64,000 nucleotides of DNA from Alopecurus myosuroides (GCA_028641055.1 CM054062.1:141278682-141342681), one strand, 5' to 3'; positions 34,358 through 46,400 are shown, numbered from the stretch's first letter. Program-made: numbers and translations. The notes: generated by a model not told the origin, from the letters alone.

Positions 34358-35300
34358 TGCATTAACTAAGGCTTTAAGCCTGGTGCCGAGGAAAGCTTCC
34401 CAGCGATTTGCGCCTCCCGCTGCGACTGCGTTGTGGGCCCATTTTGGTCTGGTGCACGCGCGTTGCAGATTTTTGTGCGTGCTTTCTGTTCTTGCCCTCT
34501 GTTTGGTGGTCCTGTCCCGCTTCTGGGCCCGCCTGGCGGTGGGTGAGCTGTTTTTACGTGCCTGCACGGTATTTTTGCCCGTGAGCGGTGGGAGAGTCGA
34601 TTGATTTACTTTTTTTCTCCTCGTGTTCGTCTCCTGGTTCTAGATCTTGCCCGCGGTACTCCCGTGGCCGCCGTTCTCCTGCTGTTTGCGGTCATCTTCT
34701 TCGTCGCCGTCTACGCCTACACCTTGCTGTGCTTCGAGCTCTCCGCATGTTTGGTTTTTCCTCGTTCTGTTTTGGGGGAAGGGATGGGCAGACGTGCTGC
34801 CTGGCGGGAGGCCATCTTCTTGTCTTCTTCCTCTGGCCACCAGTTGCGGGAGGCCTTCTGGGTGTGGCCTCCGACCTTATTCCAGGCCAGAAAAGGAGAC
34901 AGCTCGGGGGCCAGGATGGAGGCACATGCAGGATATGCGGAGGCGGAGGAGACGGCGGAGCTCCCGTTGGCCAGATCTGCCATGGTCCTTGCTGCTTCGG
35001 TGAGGCGTGGATCTCGGGGAGGCAGGAGGCACCGGCTCCGTTCCCCCACGTCGCCCACCGTCGCACGGATGTGCAAGTCTGATGGCGGGGCAACCGTTGA
35101 GGAGGGATGTCGATGCGGCCCCGAGCTCGGCCTCGTTCTAGAGGTGGTCACCAAGAGTCGATAAAGACAGGTAGATGGCTCAGATAAGCCCGGGACACGT
35201 GACCCCGGGTGGAATCTCCATGTCCCTGCATCTTTTTTGGCCGGTGAGATCGCGCACCCAGCTGCGTCCGGCATGGCCACTCGATTTGTCGACCGTTCTG

Positions 35301-35402
35301 TTCTTCCGATGATCTCTTACAGATGTGTTTCAGTTAGTTCTATTTTGTGTTGATTGTGCTGAATGATTGTTCTGATTGTTTTCTTCCGATGATCTCTTAC
35401 AC
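35301..35402. repeat. direct repeat TTCTTCCGATGATCTCTTAC
   Basis: The 20-bp sequence occurs at about 35302 and again at about 35382, an 80-bp spacing. It marks a small duplication inside the Helitron-like insert. Confidence 0.7.
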
Positions 35403-38400
35403 AAGGCTGGCCTGTGGAGCTACCTTAGGCTGCTACGCACATGGCGAGCGGGCGCTGGATACCCTCGGGCAGAATGGACTGCGTGCAGGCATCGTGGAGG
35501 AGGGATCTGGCTCGCCGCCGCCTAGGAACGAGGGCGAGTCTGGGTTGCTGTTTCCGCGGCGTCAACTGTTGGAGGGCTGCATGAGGCTGGCCACTCACCA
35601 CTGACCGCTCCATCAACAACCTCAACAAGATCGATCTAGAGATGTCGTACTCTGTCTAGCCAACGGCATCCTTCTTCTCCTCAGGTTCTATCCATTGTGT
35701 CCTCTATTTCTTCCTGCTTGCTGCTAGCATGCACCCAGTGTGTTCGATGAATTGTTTAGTTACTAATAAACAAATCTTATGAAAGACTTTTTCCCAAGTA
35801 ATATATATTGGATTGCTCAGATCACTTTATGGTGGGCCAATTGCCATGGTTAACTGAGTTTTTTATTACATAAACTTCATTGTTTCCTTGCACTTTAATT
35901 ATGTGTTACGGTGAAAAATATCACATAGAGACGTGTATGCATTTTTATGCTGGTCTGTACTAGAATTGTATGTGCTACCTGTTTGTATTTTTCTAATCAT
36001 GAAACATGATTGCTCCTTATTTTCTAGCACAAGTATTTCCATTGCCTGGTTTCATTATGTATGCTACTTAGTAGTTCTCTGCCAATTTTAGAGTTGTATA
36101 AAAGGTATCTTTACATTAGTCCCCACTCCTCGAAGAATACTAGATAATGTACAGTAGTTTTGGCAAGATGGCATTTTCCTTCCTATTTCTATGATTTGTC
36201 CATTTTTTCTCCCTTGCACATATATATAATGTAAGAATCTTGTTTATCATCTCCATATTTTTCTGAGAAAAGGAAAAAAAAATGATCAAAGTATGTACCA
36301 CTGATATAGATGGTTTGAACTGCTAGGCATTCCCACCCAATTTCGGATATAGGGGTTGGGAACCAAATTATATTGTCTCATGCTTGGATTTGGAATTAGT
36401 TTCATGCCCAAATTATATAGGAGGTGTTGGTGTTCTATTTTTTTACTCCTTATGGTATTCAGATAAATACCTGAAGGGAGTGTGCAGTGTTTCAACTGTT
36501 AGAGATTTTTTTTTCCTTGAAGTGACTTCTTGTGATCGCGTCCTCCCAAAGAAAATTTCTACCACAGATTTGTTTTGGTCAATTTGTAAATCTTAAAACT
36601 TCATGAGCACAGCATGGAAAGAAAAGATAGCAGAGTTTCAACTTTGTGCATCATAAGCCAAAGTTGCATCCACAAATTTCTTAGTTTCTTACCAATTAAA
36701 ATAGGTGATAACGCAGTGTGTTATATAGAAATTGGCCCTTTCCATTTAGCGTAATAAACAGCCAAGAACTCACTTCAAAATAATTATGTTTCAGGATTGT
36801 GGCTTCTTTGTTCCCTACTTGACTAGAAGTATTTCATTGGTAGCAGACTACTGGAAGTATCTCAATTCTTATATGTTTTATCGCTATTTGTAAATGATTC
36901 AGAGTACTTGGATAGTATGAATTGACTTGGCCTTAGATGCAGACTCCCTCCCTATTTGCAAGATCCCCGGAATCAAGAAGGCGGTGTGTGCGCATGGCCG
37001 GTGGCCCTTGCAGGAGGCGCGGCGACCAGCAACCCACTGGAAATAAATTGTGGAAGCGACCACACCAGCGACCAACACCGCGCTAGAGCAACAGCAGGAC
37101 GAGTGATTCTTTCCCAAGGCGTCCAGCATCTCCTTGGGCTCCCGTGCGTTGATGTCCATGCAGGATGCGGCCAAAGAAGGCAAGATCGTCCTCACCTATT
37201 GTGTTATGATTCTTTTTTCGTGTATATTTTCAGTATGTATTTGATTATTTTTTTTCGTCGTATACTTTGTGGCAAACCATGTCCAAGCCTGCCTCTTGCG
37301 CCACACGAGTAATTTCAGCGATCGACAGTCGGGTTGTGCATGCATCTCTGCTTCTTCCATCGCCATGTCGCTCAAACTAACCAAGCCCCATTATCAAGGC
37401 TAAATTGGAGGCAAGACGAACCTCCTCCCTCGATACCATATGTGCACATCTATTCAATAACACCTTCAGTTTGCTGATTGGTATAGGCTAGCTGAGTATG
37501 TCGTTGACATCTGTCATTAACACATTTATTCTCTTGATTGGTATAGCCTGGATGAAACGTTGATGACTCATGTTGGGTAGTCACCGTATATTACTGAGAT
37601 AACTCAGTCGTTCTTGGATATGGATGGCAGCTTTGTATCTGTGACAAAAAAATTACCATCTGAATTCCAAATAATCATATTAGAAACTTATTCAAAATTT
37701 CTGTACAAAACTGTTGGTCATGGTGTATTGCCGATCAGTGTTATCTTATCAGTATTGTTTTCGCTCCTCATTTAGTCCATCCATCCATTCAGAAGCTATT
37801 TCTTAGTGTATCCAGAAGGTTTTGGTTAGTTCAGTGCCTGCAAAACAATGCCCTATTTTATGTGTCAGGTTTATTCGTCCATCATATTTTCATAAACATC
37901 AATTATGGAAAAGAGGTGAAATATGATTGGAATAAGGAGTTCCTTTTTATTGTATATATTAGCAGCTTGTAGGCAGCTTGCACGAAACTCAGGTTGTTTC
38001 ATGATACATTCTAGCTAGACTTAGGAAATTCAGTTGTTGCCAATTTATATCACTTAATTTTTTTGAAGTATCTACTTTGAAAGGAATATGTATGTCACTC
38101 ATCTCTGTTGAACCGACAAAGAAATACATTATCTTACTAATTACGTGTGTAGTCTTCCAAGAAAATTGAGCTCATTAGTTTTAATTATTTTTTGTATCTC
38201 ATTTAAGGAAATCTGTTCTTTCTTGGCTCCAAATCAGAAGGTTGTGGATTTAGTATATTAAGGTTAAAAAAAGTCTAATCTCTAGCGAAGAATTTTAATG
38301 TGTTATATACGTGAGCCTCAATCTGGCAGGCTTCATCGTACTTTTTCTTAATTTTTAAGACTTATTATCTAAGTCTTTATGCCGGGAGTCGACGGGCGAT

Positions 38401-40329
38401 TCTCAGCCTATCTGCCACGGGTCTGTCACTGTCTTGTGGGCCTTGCTGACGCTGCTTCCCTGGTCTTGGCCTTGCACGATTTGCCACTGGAGTGGGCATG
38501 TGTGCCCATGTGTTTGTTGCAGCTGTCATGTGGTGCTCCGTTCGGCCGGCCACGTCTCCCAGAACAACACATGAAGAGATAGAGAGAACACCTGGGCGGA
38601 CCCACGTCTCTTCGCTCGTGGGCGGACAACCCTGTCCAGCCTCACCTCCATAGCCATGCGACCACGCGAGGGGCGGCGTGGGTCGGAGAAGCGCTGCTTC
38701 AGGAGACTCGAGGGGCCGTGAAGGCCGACAGCCGATGGCCGTCGAGGCACCGCGGGAGGCGCGGGGTCCTGGGGTGTGGCGGCGTCACTCGAGGCGGAGG
38801 TCGTGGCCTCGGCGGCTTTTGAGTGAGCCTATGCGGAGGAGCCGCGGGGGCTGACGGCGCTAGGGCAGCGCTGAGGAGTAGAGGGAGGTTCTCGGGCGGC
38901 CCTTATTGGGTGAGAAGGGTGCGAGAGAGTAAGAAGCTGACTAGGATCAACAAAGCGCGTGGGAGACAGAGTACGGCTGTTGCTAACCACTGTCATGACA
39001 CCGCTTGCAGCATGTGAGAAGCGTAGCGTTGCTGCTTGATGCTGACGCGCTGAGATGAATGATATAGTTTGTGAGAGATCCCTTCATCGCAGATAAGTTC
39101 CTCTCTCCATCCTCCCTACTGTCCTACTGATTTAGGCACCGTAAGGCTATGTCATTCGAGTGCATCTCCTCATTGAGGAGTGCTGCATATAATTTTCGAA
39201 AGCTTGATTGGTCGTCAAGGATTTACGGATACATTAGCAGCTTTCTCCTCTATGATTGATCTATGATTGAGAACGTTTGTTTACCACAATTATGCATCAA
39301 AGATATGAACCATGTAAACTAAAATATCCCTTCCCTCTCGCTCATGTTGAACATTTTTTTATCAAACACATCCCCTCTTGCATTTTCCCTGGTTGCCTTA
39401 TCTCACTTATGAATATGTATATATGGCAGCAGTTCCATCGGATGAAGTATTCCACTTAACTAGCTAATAGAAAATTATGCAGCAAAACTGGTATGCATAT
39501 GTCTCGCGTGTGTGTAAATGCAGGTTGAAGAAAACCTTTTTTTTTCTCTGTGGAAACACATTAGCTCAAGGTTCTGACTTGGATTTAAGAGAATATAAAG
39601 GTTTCCATTCGAAGTAATAATCCATTGGTGTCGCACAAAAATAGTATATATAACTTCTAATATTTGCATTTTTTTATCTGTTTTGGCTCATCTGAAGGCA
39701 TTCTTTGGTGTGTTATGACTGTTGAGTTTGTTTTGGTTGACAAGGTTGGCGTATTGTATATGTCTGCCAGCTTAACATTTGTTCCTTTCTCCTGTTTTAT
39801 TGCGTGGGGTCTTGTGAATATTAACGAGGGGATGCATGCGAGAAATCTATGATAGGTCTATTGCTCATGTGATAATTAATATTTTCTTCTAAAATCATCT
39901 ATTGGCAGTATGTAGGCTTGTAGGACCTGCTCACCAAGTTGAGCCTATTATGGAAAAGGGTCGTTGTTTTGAATTCAATGAGGTCCAGGTCTTCACTGTG
40001 CCAGATCTGGCTCTAACATGTGTCCGCATGTCCCTATAGTACGCACCCCCTCCTTTCTTTTTGCTTGGTCAACCATGTGCATTTTGGAGGAGGATAATTT
40101 GATTTTGGAGGGTAAGTAATTTAGGAGCAAAATTTTGATTGAAGTAATACATACTGATCAAGGATGATGGTTCCTGTCAGGTGATGGTTGAAGTTGGAAG
40201 CCAGTCGAGGAAGAAAGTGCTTATAGGTGTAGCAACGAGAAGTGTCGTGGTAGGGGTGCAAGCCGGAGGTTGGTGTTTGTTGCAACACATTGAAATCTAT
40301 TATGTTTTTGGCCTATAGTGTAACTAATT

Positions 40330-40674
40330 ACCGTTTTTATTTCCGGTGTTCCTTTTCAGGTTTCGTCTTCCTGTAGTCGTGTCTCGAGACGGAGCCTCTA
40401 TGGAGATGGATGTATGACGTGGCTTCAGATTTTTGGTTAAAAGCCTACCGATGTCCTGGTTGCGGAGAACTGCACACTCTTCTTTGGTATGCCTGCAGAA
40501 ATAGTTGCTTTAATTGGAAGGAGTTACAATACATTCATCTGTACCTAGGAAATTTGCTTTCAGGTCCTTAAATTCTACCCTCAAGGGAGCTCTGTCGTTG
40601 CTAGGCTAGAGGTTTTACTCATAGCTGCTGGCAAACCACCTCAGGATTTGGATCGCTCTATTGACGATGCATGA
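40330..40674 (+). pseudogene. candidate captured host-gene exons near the Helitron-like 3' end
   Basis: After a good acceptor (TTGCTTTCAG) at about 40564, an open frame reads VLKFYPQGSSVVARLEVLLI and continues AAGKPPQDLDRSIDDA to a TGA at about 40674. About 100 bp upstream, KPTDVLVAENCTLFF lies before a GTATGCC donor-like site. The two do not join in phase as read. The protein family is not recognised. Gene fragments with splice sites are common cargo of plant Helitrons, which is why it is listed. Confidence 0.3.
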
Positions 40675-41009
40675 GACAGATGATGCTGGGGTTTTATGTT
40701 GTATATGACTATGTGTTGTTTGTAGCGTACCGTGAACTGGGGTATGTATTTCTGTACGCTTTAATGTTGTGTGTGGTCTCCCTTCTGATGATGCGCGGTG
40801 TGTTCATACTTACCGCTGTGATGTAGTAACTTACATATAAATCAGCAGCTGGTTCCTGAAAATTATGTGCTGTTAAAGAGGCTGTTTTGGTTGTGCTTTG
40901 GCGACTTTGTGTTATCTACAGTAACGCTATGCCAGAGAGATGCATCAACCAGGACAAGTTATGCACAGCGACTGGCCGACGGCGCAGCAAAGCGCGCCTA
41001 CCCGTCTAG

Positions 41010-41703
41010 TAGTCTGTAGATTCGGTGTTCTCCACAACATCATCACAGACAACGAGTCAAACTTCACAGCCAAAGAAACTAAAACTTTCTGCAAGGAAAA
41101 ATAAATAACTCTAAGTTACGCTTCTGTGGCGCATCCACAGACCAACGGTCAGGTTGAAATATCTAATGTCTTAGTTTTGAGAGGCTTGAAAAAGCGACTA
41201 CTGTCTTGATTGGACGAGGCAGCATGACACTAGACCGAAGAGCTACCATCAGTGCTGTGGAGCCTGAGAAAAACTCCAAACAGATCGACCGAATTCACGC
41301 CATTTTTCATGGTATACGGTGCAGAAGCAGTCATTTCCGAAGATATTCGCTTCAGCGCGCTCAGAGTCGTCGCCTACAACGAAGAAGCCTCTAGGACGAC
41401 ACTCGCCGAAGATATGGATGCACTCGACGAATCACGGGACATTGCTCATGCCAGATCGGTTGTCTACCAGCAGGCACTGCGCAACTATCACAGTCGTCGC
41501 ATCCGTAGAAGATATTTCGTGAAGGGAAACTTGGTGCTACGACTCAAGCAAGAAAGCCACCACAAGCTTTCTCCCCCTTGGTAGGGACCCTACTTAGTAG
41601 ACGAAGTCATCATGGGAGGCGCACACCGCTTGAAGGATCCAGTGAGCGGCGTTGTCTACTCCAACCCGTGGAATGTCACGCACCTACACAAATTCTACCC
41701 CTA
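41010..41703 (+). pseudogene. outer gypsy integrase, C-terminal half
   Basis: The frame carries the second catalytic Asp region (FGVLHNIITDNESNF), ASVAHPQTNGQVEISN (the usual Glu position after NGQVE), PFFMVYGAEAVISEDIRF, RNYHSRRIRRRYFVKGNLVL and the C-terminal WNVTHLHKFYP before TAG (about 41701). This is the end of a Tat-type polyprotein. Several stops (for example TAA near 41103) and a frameshift near 41200-41250 are present. Confidence 0.85.
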
Positions 41704-42020
41704 GGGAGTTATTTTCCTACTCGCAAATAAGGTTCTTTCCAGCCATGGTGTAATTCGAACAAATACATGGCTTCTTAGCCATCGCAATAAAGAATCTCCG
41801 ATTCCTAGATTCATTATCCTGCCGACTGATAAGACACATGCTAAATAAGATCACACTCCAACGCGCGGGGGCTACGCCGAACTAGCATATCAAGAAAAAT
41901 GGTGTATTCACAAAGCACACTCATTTACAAGGTTACAAGGTATACACACCTTATTAAAACTTAACAAATTCACAAAATACATGGTACATACACCTTACAA
42001 AATCATGAATAAACACGAGG

Positions 42021-42205
42021 CTACTGGCGAATCGCACTCTCTCGGAGTAATCGCTCCATCTCAGCAGCAGTCAACCAAATAATATGCTCAGCAGCAACCC
42101 GCACTACTTTGTAATGGGGACCAAAATCTACCGAAACCCCTGGTAGGCAGCTGCGCAACTGAGTTGAAGTTCACATTGGGGTACCAAAGTGGTACGAAGG
42201 CCAAC
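42021..42205 (-). pseudogene. antisense ORF of the outer gypsy element, C-terminal end
   Basis: The minus strand reads FGPHYKVVRVAAEHIIWLTA and then AEMERLLRESAIRQ to a TAG stop at 42021-42023. Across the inner-element insertion it joins SNWSADLRLCW (minus strand, about 63075-63110) to PSYHFGTPM. It is therefore the end of the antisense ORF whose other part is at 63075-63715. Antisense ORFs between pol and the 3' LTR are known for Tat-lineage gypsy elements. Confidence 0.6.
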
Positions 42206-42751
42206 TGTCGGATATATACCAATTAAGGGTATATCAGATGGTGTCCTAAAGTGCCAGATTATCAGGATGGCCTGAATGGTAATGGATTACGGTCCATTAG
42301 GCGGCCCAGTAAGTTGACGCGCAGAAGCCGGATTCTAGAAGAACCCGGACCACGGCCCACGTGGTACGGCTTGGAGTAGAAGGCGGATTCTTGCCTTCCA
42401 AGTTAGAACTTACCGTAGTCTTCTAGGTTTCCTTTTCTATAAGCCCTAACCCGGCTATTATATAAAGCCGGACGGGATATAAGAAAGAGAGAGAACAATA
42501 AGCTAGGAGCTAACTCGCCGAGAGGTTGATCCTGGTCGAGTAGCTAAACCTAACTCACATTGTACTTTGTATACTTCAGGCTTCAGCCCTGATTTAGTGA
42601 GATTGCAGGAGTAGGAACGCCGCCTAGTTGCGACGTACCGAACCTGGGTAAAACCTTGGTGTCATTGTTCGTCATACTACCACGTCCCCCGCGTCTCTAT
42701 CAGTAGTCTCATGGCACCCCCGTCTATGAATTCTACTACGATGTCTCGACA
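42206..42751 (+). repeat. 5' LTR of inner Tat element
   Basis: TGTCGGATATATACCAATTA opens the LTR and ATGTCTCGACA closes it. A TATA-like motif (TATTATATAAAGCC, 42457-42470) is followed by a purine-rich leader, a plausible U3/R border. The last 41 bp include the ATG at 42711 that is in frame with gag. Confidence 0.95.
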
Positions 42752-42752
42752 G

Positions 42753-42770
42753 TTGGCGCCCACCGTGGGG
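42753..42770 (+). other. primer binding site of inner Tat element
   Basis: TTGGCGCCCACCGTGGGG directly follows the 5' LTR. Its TGGCGCC start matches the 3' end plus CCA of a tRNA, as usual for plant gypsy elements of this group. The exact tRNA is not assigned. Confidence 0.75.
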
Positions 42771-42788
42771 CCAGCGACGTCAGGCGTT

Positions 42789-45557
42789 ATGTTTCGATCG
42801 GGGATACTCGGCGGAATTGGCAGTACCATAACTGTCGGAAGCCTGGAATTCGACAACGACGTCGTGCGCTTCCTCGACAACGGATCATACATGCCAGCAC
42901 GGAATCATCTAGTAAGTGCCTGCGTTTTATCGATTGGATCTGCAAACATCTTTATCGGATTAACTGCAGAGGCAATGGGATTCTATGGTGGAAGCAAATT
43001 TATCCCACCCGCCCTATACCCAGTCGAAGAAGACTATGACGCCGGATTTTGCTCAGATCGCCGATATTATGTTGAATCGCACTTTATCGGTATGGTGCAA
43101 TCCGAGATCGCCGAAAACACGGACGAAAGCAATCCTGTGGAAAAGGCAGAAGACAACAGTCCCACAATAGAAGTGGAAGATCCGACATCCGTCAATCTGA
43201 CGACGAACTCGGAAGCTGATTCTGTGCTAGCCGCCATTGAGGCGAGATTAGAATCAGAACCAGGATCGGACCAGTTCGATTCCGAAGACGAAGATGAAGA
43301 CGCTTTCGAAAGAAAGGTCAAATCCTTTCAAGAGGGATTCCACGAAGTACTGATGGCAAAACCGGCTGAAAACATGGATGCCGAAAGTCAGGAAAGCCCT
43401 AGAACACCTCCGCCAGATGAGGAAAGAGAAGAGGGGGAAACCACTCCAACATACCCGGATGTCAAAGAACTGACAGAGGACGAACCTGGTAAAAAACCTC
43501 CCTCTTCGAAGAAAAAGCACAAAGCTTCCAAGAAACTCCAGTACAAGCTCCGGAAGAAAAAACTGGCTGATCCAGCCAAGGAAAACCCGGAAGCAGGAGG
43601 AGGAAGCAGAGTTAAGCCAGCGGAGAAGAAAGCGAAGGAAATCTCTGTTCCGCCAATGTCAGAACAGGACGAACAAGATCTACTTCAAACACCAGTGGGA
43701 CCCCACGAACTCCCTGAAGTGCTGGAAGTCAGGAGACAAGCTCTCCAACGGCAACAACAACATCTATTCAGAACTCGAGAACATCTTCAGAAAACCCAAG
43801 CGGATATTAAGTTAAAGCAGGAAGAAACCGAGGAGTACAAGAGAAGGAATAGATCTGGCATTAAACCTACACGGTTACCCGGAATCGCAAGACCGGAAGT
43901 ACTGCCGCCAAAGGAACGGTTGCAAAACCCGGCATGGCAAAAGAAAGTAAATGGCACAGATGCCAGGGGCGAACCTATATACAAAACAGCAACAGAAAAC
44001 GCGGAAGCCGCGTTCGCCATCCTCAACAATGACATGTACTCCAATGGCGAAAAACTTCAAGGGGTGTATGCTTTCTTAGGAAAGACATTGAAACAACAAC
44101 AGCGAGGACAAGCAAGATCAGGGAAGTTGCACGACGACTCAGCCCTATGCAAAACAGCTACTTGCGCCGCTGGAGCACCTGGACCTCAAGAACCTGGAGA
44201 TTCAAGTAATTCGAAAGAGAAGAAAAGAGATCCGAGAAAGGACAAGAAAAAACCCGATAATAAGGATGCAGCGTCTAGAACTGGATCCCATCTGCCGAAA
44301 GATGGAATTAACCCCCGAGATCAGGAAGAACAAAACCGGAAGGACGGAAAAGAAATGCCGCCTCCGAGACGCCCTGCTGAGAAAGCCGGAAGACATGACA
44401 TTCCTCACAGGCGTGAGAGATCCCGTACACCCCCTAGGAATAAGGAAAGACACAGGAGTAGAACTCCACCTTATCCCAAAGGGCATGATAACGGAGGAAA
44501 TAGAGACAATCCCGGAAAAGCGCGCTCGCGCAACAATGGAAAAGAAAGGAGTAGATCCCCTTCTATCCATTCAGCCGGTAGATACTCCACACACATCGAT
44601 AGAGCGGAAAGAGATGATCTATACTTCGGACTTAAGTGTTTCATTGACAGGATCCGAAGAATAACTCTACATTCTGGCTTCGCCAAAGTTGGTCCAACAT
44701 ATCAAAAATATACCGGTAGCACAAACCCGGATACCTGGCTCTCAGACTATTACACAGCCGTCCAGATTAACAACGGGATAGACTTAGAGGCAGTAAAATT
44801 CCTCCCCCTTATGTTACTGGATGGAGCCAGAGATTGGATCAACGGGCTTCCGTCAAGAATTGTCGATAGCTGGGATGATATGGCTAGAGTTTTTACTCAG
44901 CATTTTCGGGGAACGTACAAACGCCCCAACAGCATCAACCAGTTAAACCGCTGCACCCAGTTTGAAGATGAGCCATACGTGGACTTTATCTCAAGGTGGA
45001 CTGCAATGAAAAACAGCTGCTCTGGAGTAACTGACGTACAAGTAATGAACACTTTCGTCAATGGCTTAAAACCCGGACTCGTACCGTTCATGATCGGTTC
45101 AAAAAAGCACAAGGATCTAGGATCTATGCTTACAACCGCAAATGAGCACGCAGCGGCCGAAGACGACATCAGAGCGAGAGGTGGAAATATCGACACTTTG
45201 ATTCAAGCCAAAAAGACCCCTCGTCCTGAGAAAAAAGCAACTGCAGAAGCACAGCAAAAGCCCAAAGAAGTTAACATAGCCTTTGGAAGAGAAAATGGGA
45301 GCAAATGGAAAGGACGAAGCACAGAACCGATCGCCTACACAAAAGAAGAGTGGGAAAGAATTAAGTCGGAAAACTATGTCCACCATTCGCAATTCGGGAA
45401 ACCCACCCACACCAACGCGCAATGCCGACTCAACAAGCATATGAAGGGCATTGCAGGATCCGGAAGCAAAGGGAAGAATTCCAAAAGGAAATTCTCCAAG
45501 CAAAAGCCAGAAGCTGAAAAAGAAGACAGTGAATCGAACACTGATGAAAAAATCTAA
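42789..45557 (+). CDS. Gag of inner Tat element (about 922 aa, long N-terminal extension)
   Basis: This is the structural protein of the virus-like particle. The start at 42789 (MFRSGILGGIGS) is preferred because the earlier in-frame ATG at 42711 lies within the LTR. An N-terminal region to about residue 120 is followed by a long acidic, Glu/Pro/Lys-rich region and an Arg/Ser-rich stretch. The conserved retrotransposon Gag domain (about 44640-45200) has PDTWLSDYYTAVQINNGID, FLPLMLLDGARDWINGLP, MARVFTQHFRGTYKRPNSIN and QFEDEPYVDFISRW. The end is Lys-rich. No zinc knuckle is seen, although HHSQFGKPTHTNAQCRLNKH may be its replacement. The frame ends in TAA (45555-45557), and the protease reading continues in the same frame. 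The ORF itself is undamaged. Confidence 0.85.
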   Translation: MFRSGILGGIGSTITVGSLEFDNDVVRFLDNGSYMPARNHLVSACVLSIGSANIFIGLTAEAMGFYGGSKFIPPALYPVEEDYDAGFCSDRRYYVESHFIGMVQSEIAENTDESNPVEKAEDNSPTIEVEDPTSVNLTTNSEADSVLAAIEARLESEPGSDQFDSEDEDEDAFERKVKSFQEGFHEVLMAKPAENMDAESQESPRTPPPDEEREEGETTPTYPDVKELTEDEPGKKPPSSKKKHKASKKLQYKLRKKKLADPAKENPEAGGGSRVKPAEKKAKEISVPPMSEQDEQDLLQTPVGPHELPEVLEVRRQALQRQQQHLFRTREHLQKTQADIKLKQEETEEYKRRNRSGIKPTRLPGIARPEVLPPKERLQNPAWQKKVNGTDARGEPIYKTATENAEAAFAILNNDMYSNGEKLQGVYAFLGKTLKQQQRGQARSGKLHDDSALCKTATCAAGAPGPQEPGDSSNSKEKKRDPRKDKKKPDNKDAASRTGSHLPKDGINPRDQEEQNRKDGKEMPPPRRPAEKAGRHDIPHRRERSRTPPRNKERHRSRTPPYPKGHDNGGNRDNPGKARSRNNGKERSRSPSIHSAGRYSTHIDRAERDDLYFGLKCFIDRIRRITLHSGFAKVGPTYQKYTGSTNPDTWLSDYYTAVQINNGIDLEAVKFLPLMLLDGARDWINGLPSRIVDSWDDMARVFTQHFRGTYKRPNSINQLNRCTQFEDEPYVDFISRWTAMKNSCSGVTDVQVMNTFVNGLKPGLVPFMIGSKKHKDLGSMLTTANEHAAAEDDIRARGGNIDTLIQAKKTPRPEKKATAEAQQKPKEVNIAFGRENGSKWKGRSTEPIAYTKEEWERIKSENYVHHSQFGKPTHTNAQCRLNKHMKGIAGSGSKGKNSKRKFSKQKPEAEKEDSESNTDEKI

Positions 45558-46400
45558 GAACAACAGCGAAAAGGCAAGCCTAAGTTTCCGAGAGTTGACG
45601 GAGAATGCAACCTAACTTTCCTGGATACTCCCTCGGCAAAGGTGGCAAAGAGAACACTTCGAGAAATAAACGCGGTTGTCCCACCAACCCCGAAATTCTT
45701 GAAGTACTCAAACACACCAATTACCTGGGATCAGTCTGAGCATCCCGGAAACATCCCAGAACCCTACACGCAAGCTCTAGTTGTAAGTCCTATTGTTCAA
45801 AACACTAGGCTAAAAAGAGTGCTGATGGATGGAGGATCCAACATCAACATAATGTACCTGGATACATTGAAGCATCTGCGAATCTCCGAGACCCAGCTCA
45901 ATCATAGCAACATACGTTTTCATGGCATCGTTCCTGGTAGGCAAGCACGATCCCTAGGAGAAATTTCCCTAGACGTGACCTTTGGAGAGAAAGAACATTC
46001 CCGTCAGGAAAAGGTATCCTTCGAGGTTGTGTCGTTCGAAAGCGTGTACCACGCAATACTCGGACGTCCAGCTTTCGCCAAGTTTATGGCAAGATCATGT
46101 TATATCTATAACAAGCTGAAGATGTCAGGGCCAAAAGGAGGAGTAATCACCATAAAGGGAGACTTCAAATTGGCAAACGAGCTGGAAAAGGAAAACGCCC
46201 TCTGCGCAGAAAAGTTGATAGCAAAGGAAGAACTGAAAGAGCTGGCAAAAGAAGTATCGCCAACAGAAATGCGGACAGGAAAAGAAAGCCGGAAGCCAGC
46301 AGACAGCTTCAAAGCTTCCGAGAATACCAGACAGGTTATCCTAGATCCCAAAGATCCGACAAAGTTTGTCCTAGTGGGAACTAGCATGACCGACAAATAG
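45558..46400 (+). pseudogene. aspartic protease region of inner Tat pol
   Basis: Same frame as gag after its TAA. RVLMDGGSNINIMYLDTLK carries the DGGS active-site motif of Tat proteases. It is followed by VTFGEKEHSRQEKVSFEVV and HAILGRPAFAKFMA (ILGRP is the typical flap/terminal motif). It ends at TAG (46398-46400), again with RT continuing in the same frame. Whether the gag-pro stop is natural readthrough or decay cannot be told from one copy. The second stop suggests decay. Confidence 0.85.

Larger units (their letters stand above)
34358..41009. mobile_element. 6.6-kb insertion in the outer gypsy pol, Helitron-like 3' end
   Basis: Integrase coding stops at about 34357 and resumes at 41010 with VCRFGVLHNIITDNE, so the DNA between is an insertion. 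Its right end has a short hairpin (GGCGC 40981-40985 with GCGCC 40994-40998), seven bases, then CTAG (41006-41009) followed by T. This is the canonical 3' terminus of Helitrons, which insert between A and T. The left end does not show an obvious TC start, so the 5' border is approximate. No Rep/helicase gene is visible, so if this is a Helitron it is non-autonomous. The body is a mix of GC-rich gene-like stretches (34400-35160, 38390-39000) and AT-rich sequence (35640-38370, 39040-40140) without recognised genes. Confidence 0.5.

Noticed and set aside
34588..35164. Open frames of 164-187 aa in the Helitron-like insert
   Set aside because: They overlap in all frames with Arg/Gly/Pro-rich composition. 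No domain is recognised, so they are not called as genes.
41862..41880. GGGGGCTAC tract as a polypurine tract with an LTR start
   Set aside because: No TG-starting LTR follows it, and the antisense ORF of the same element continues beyond it.
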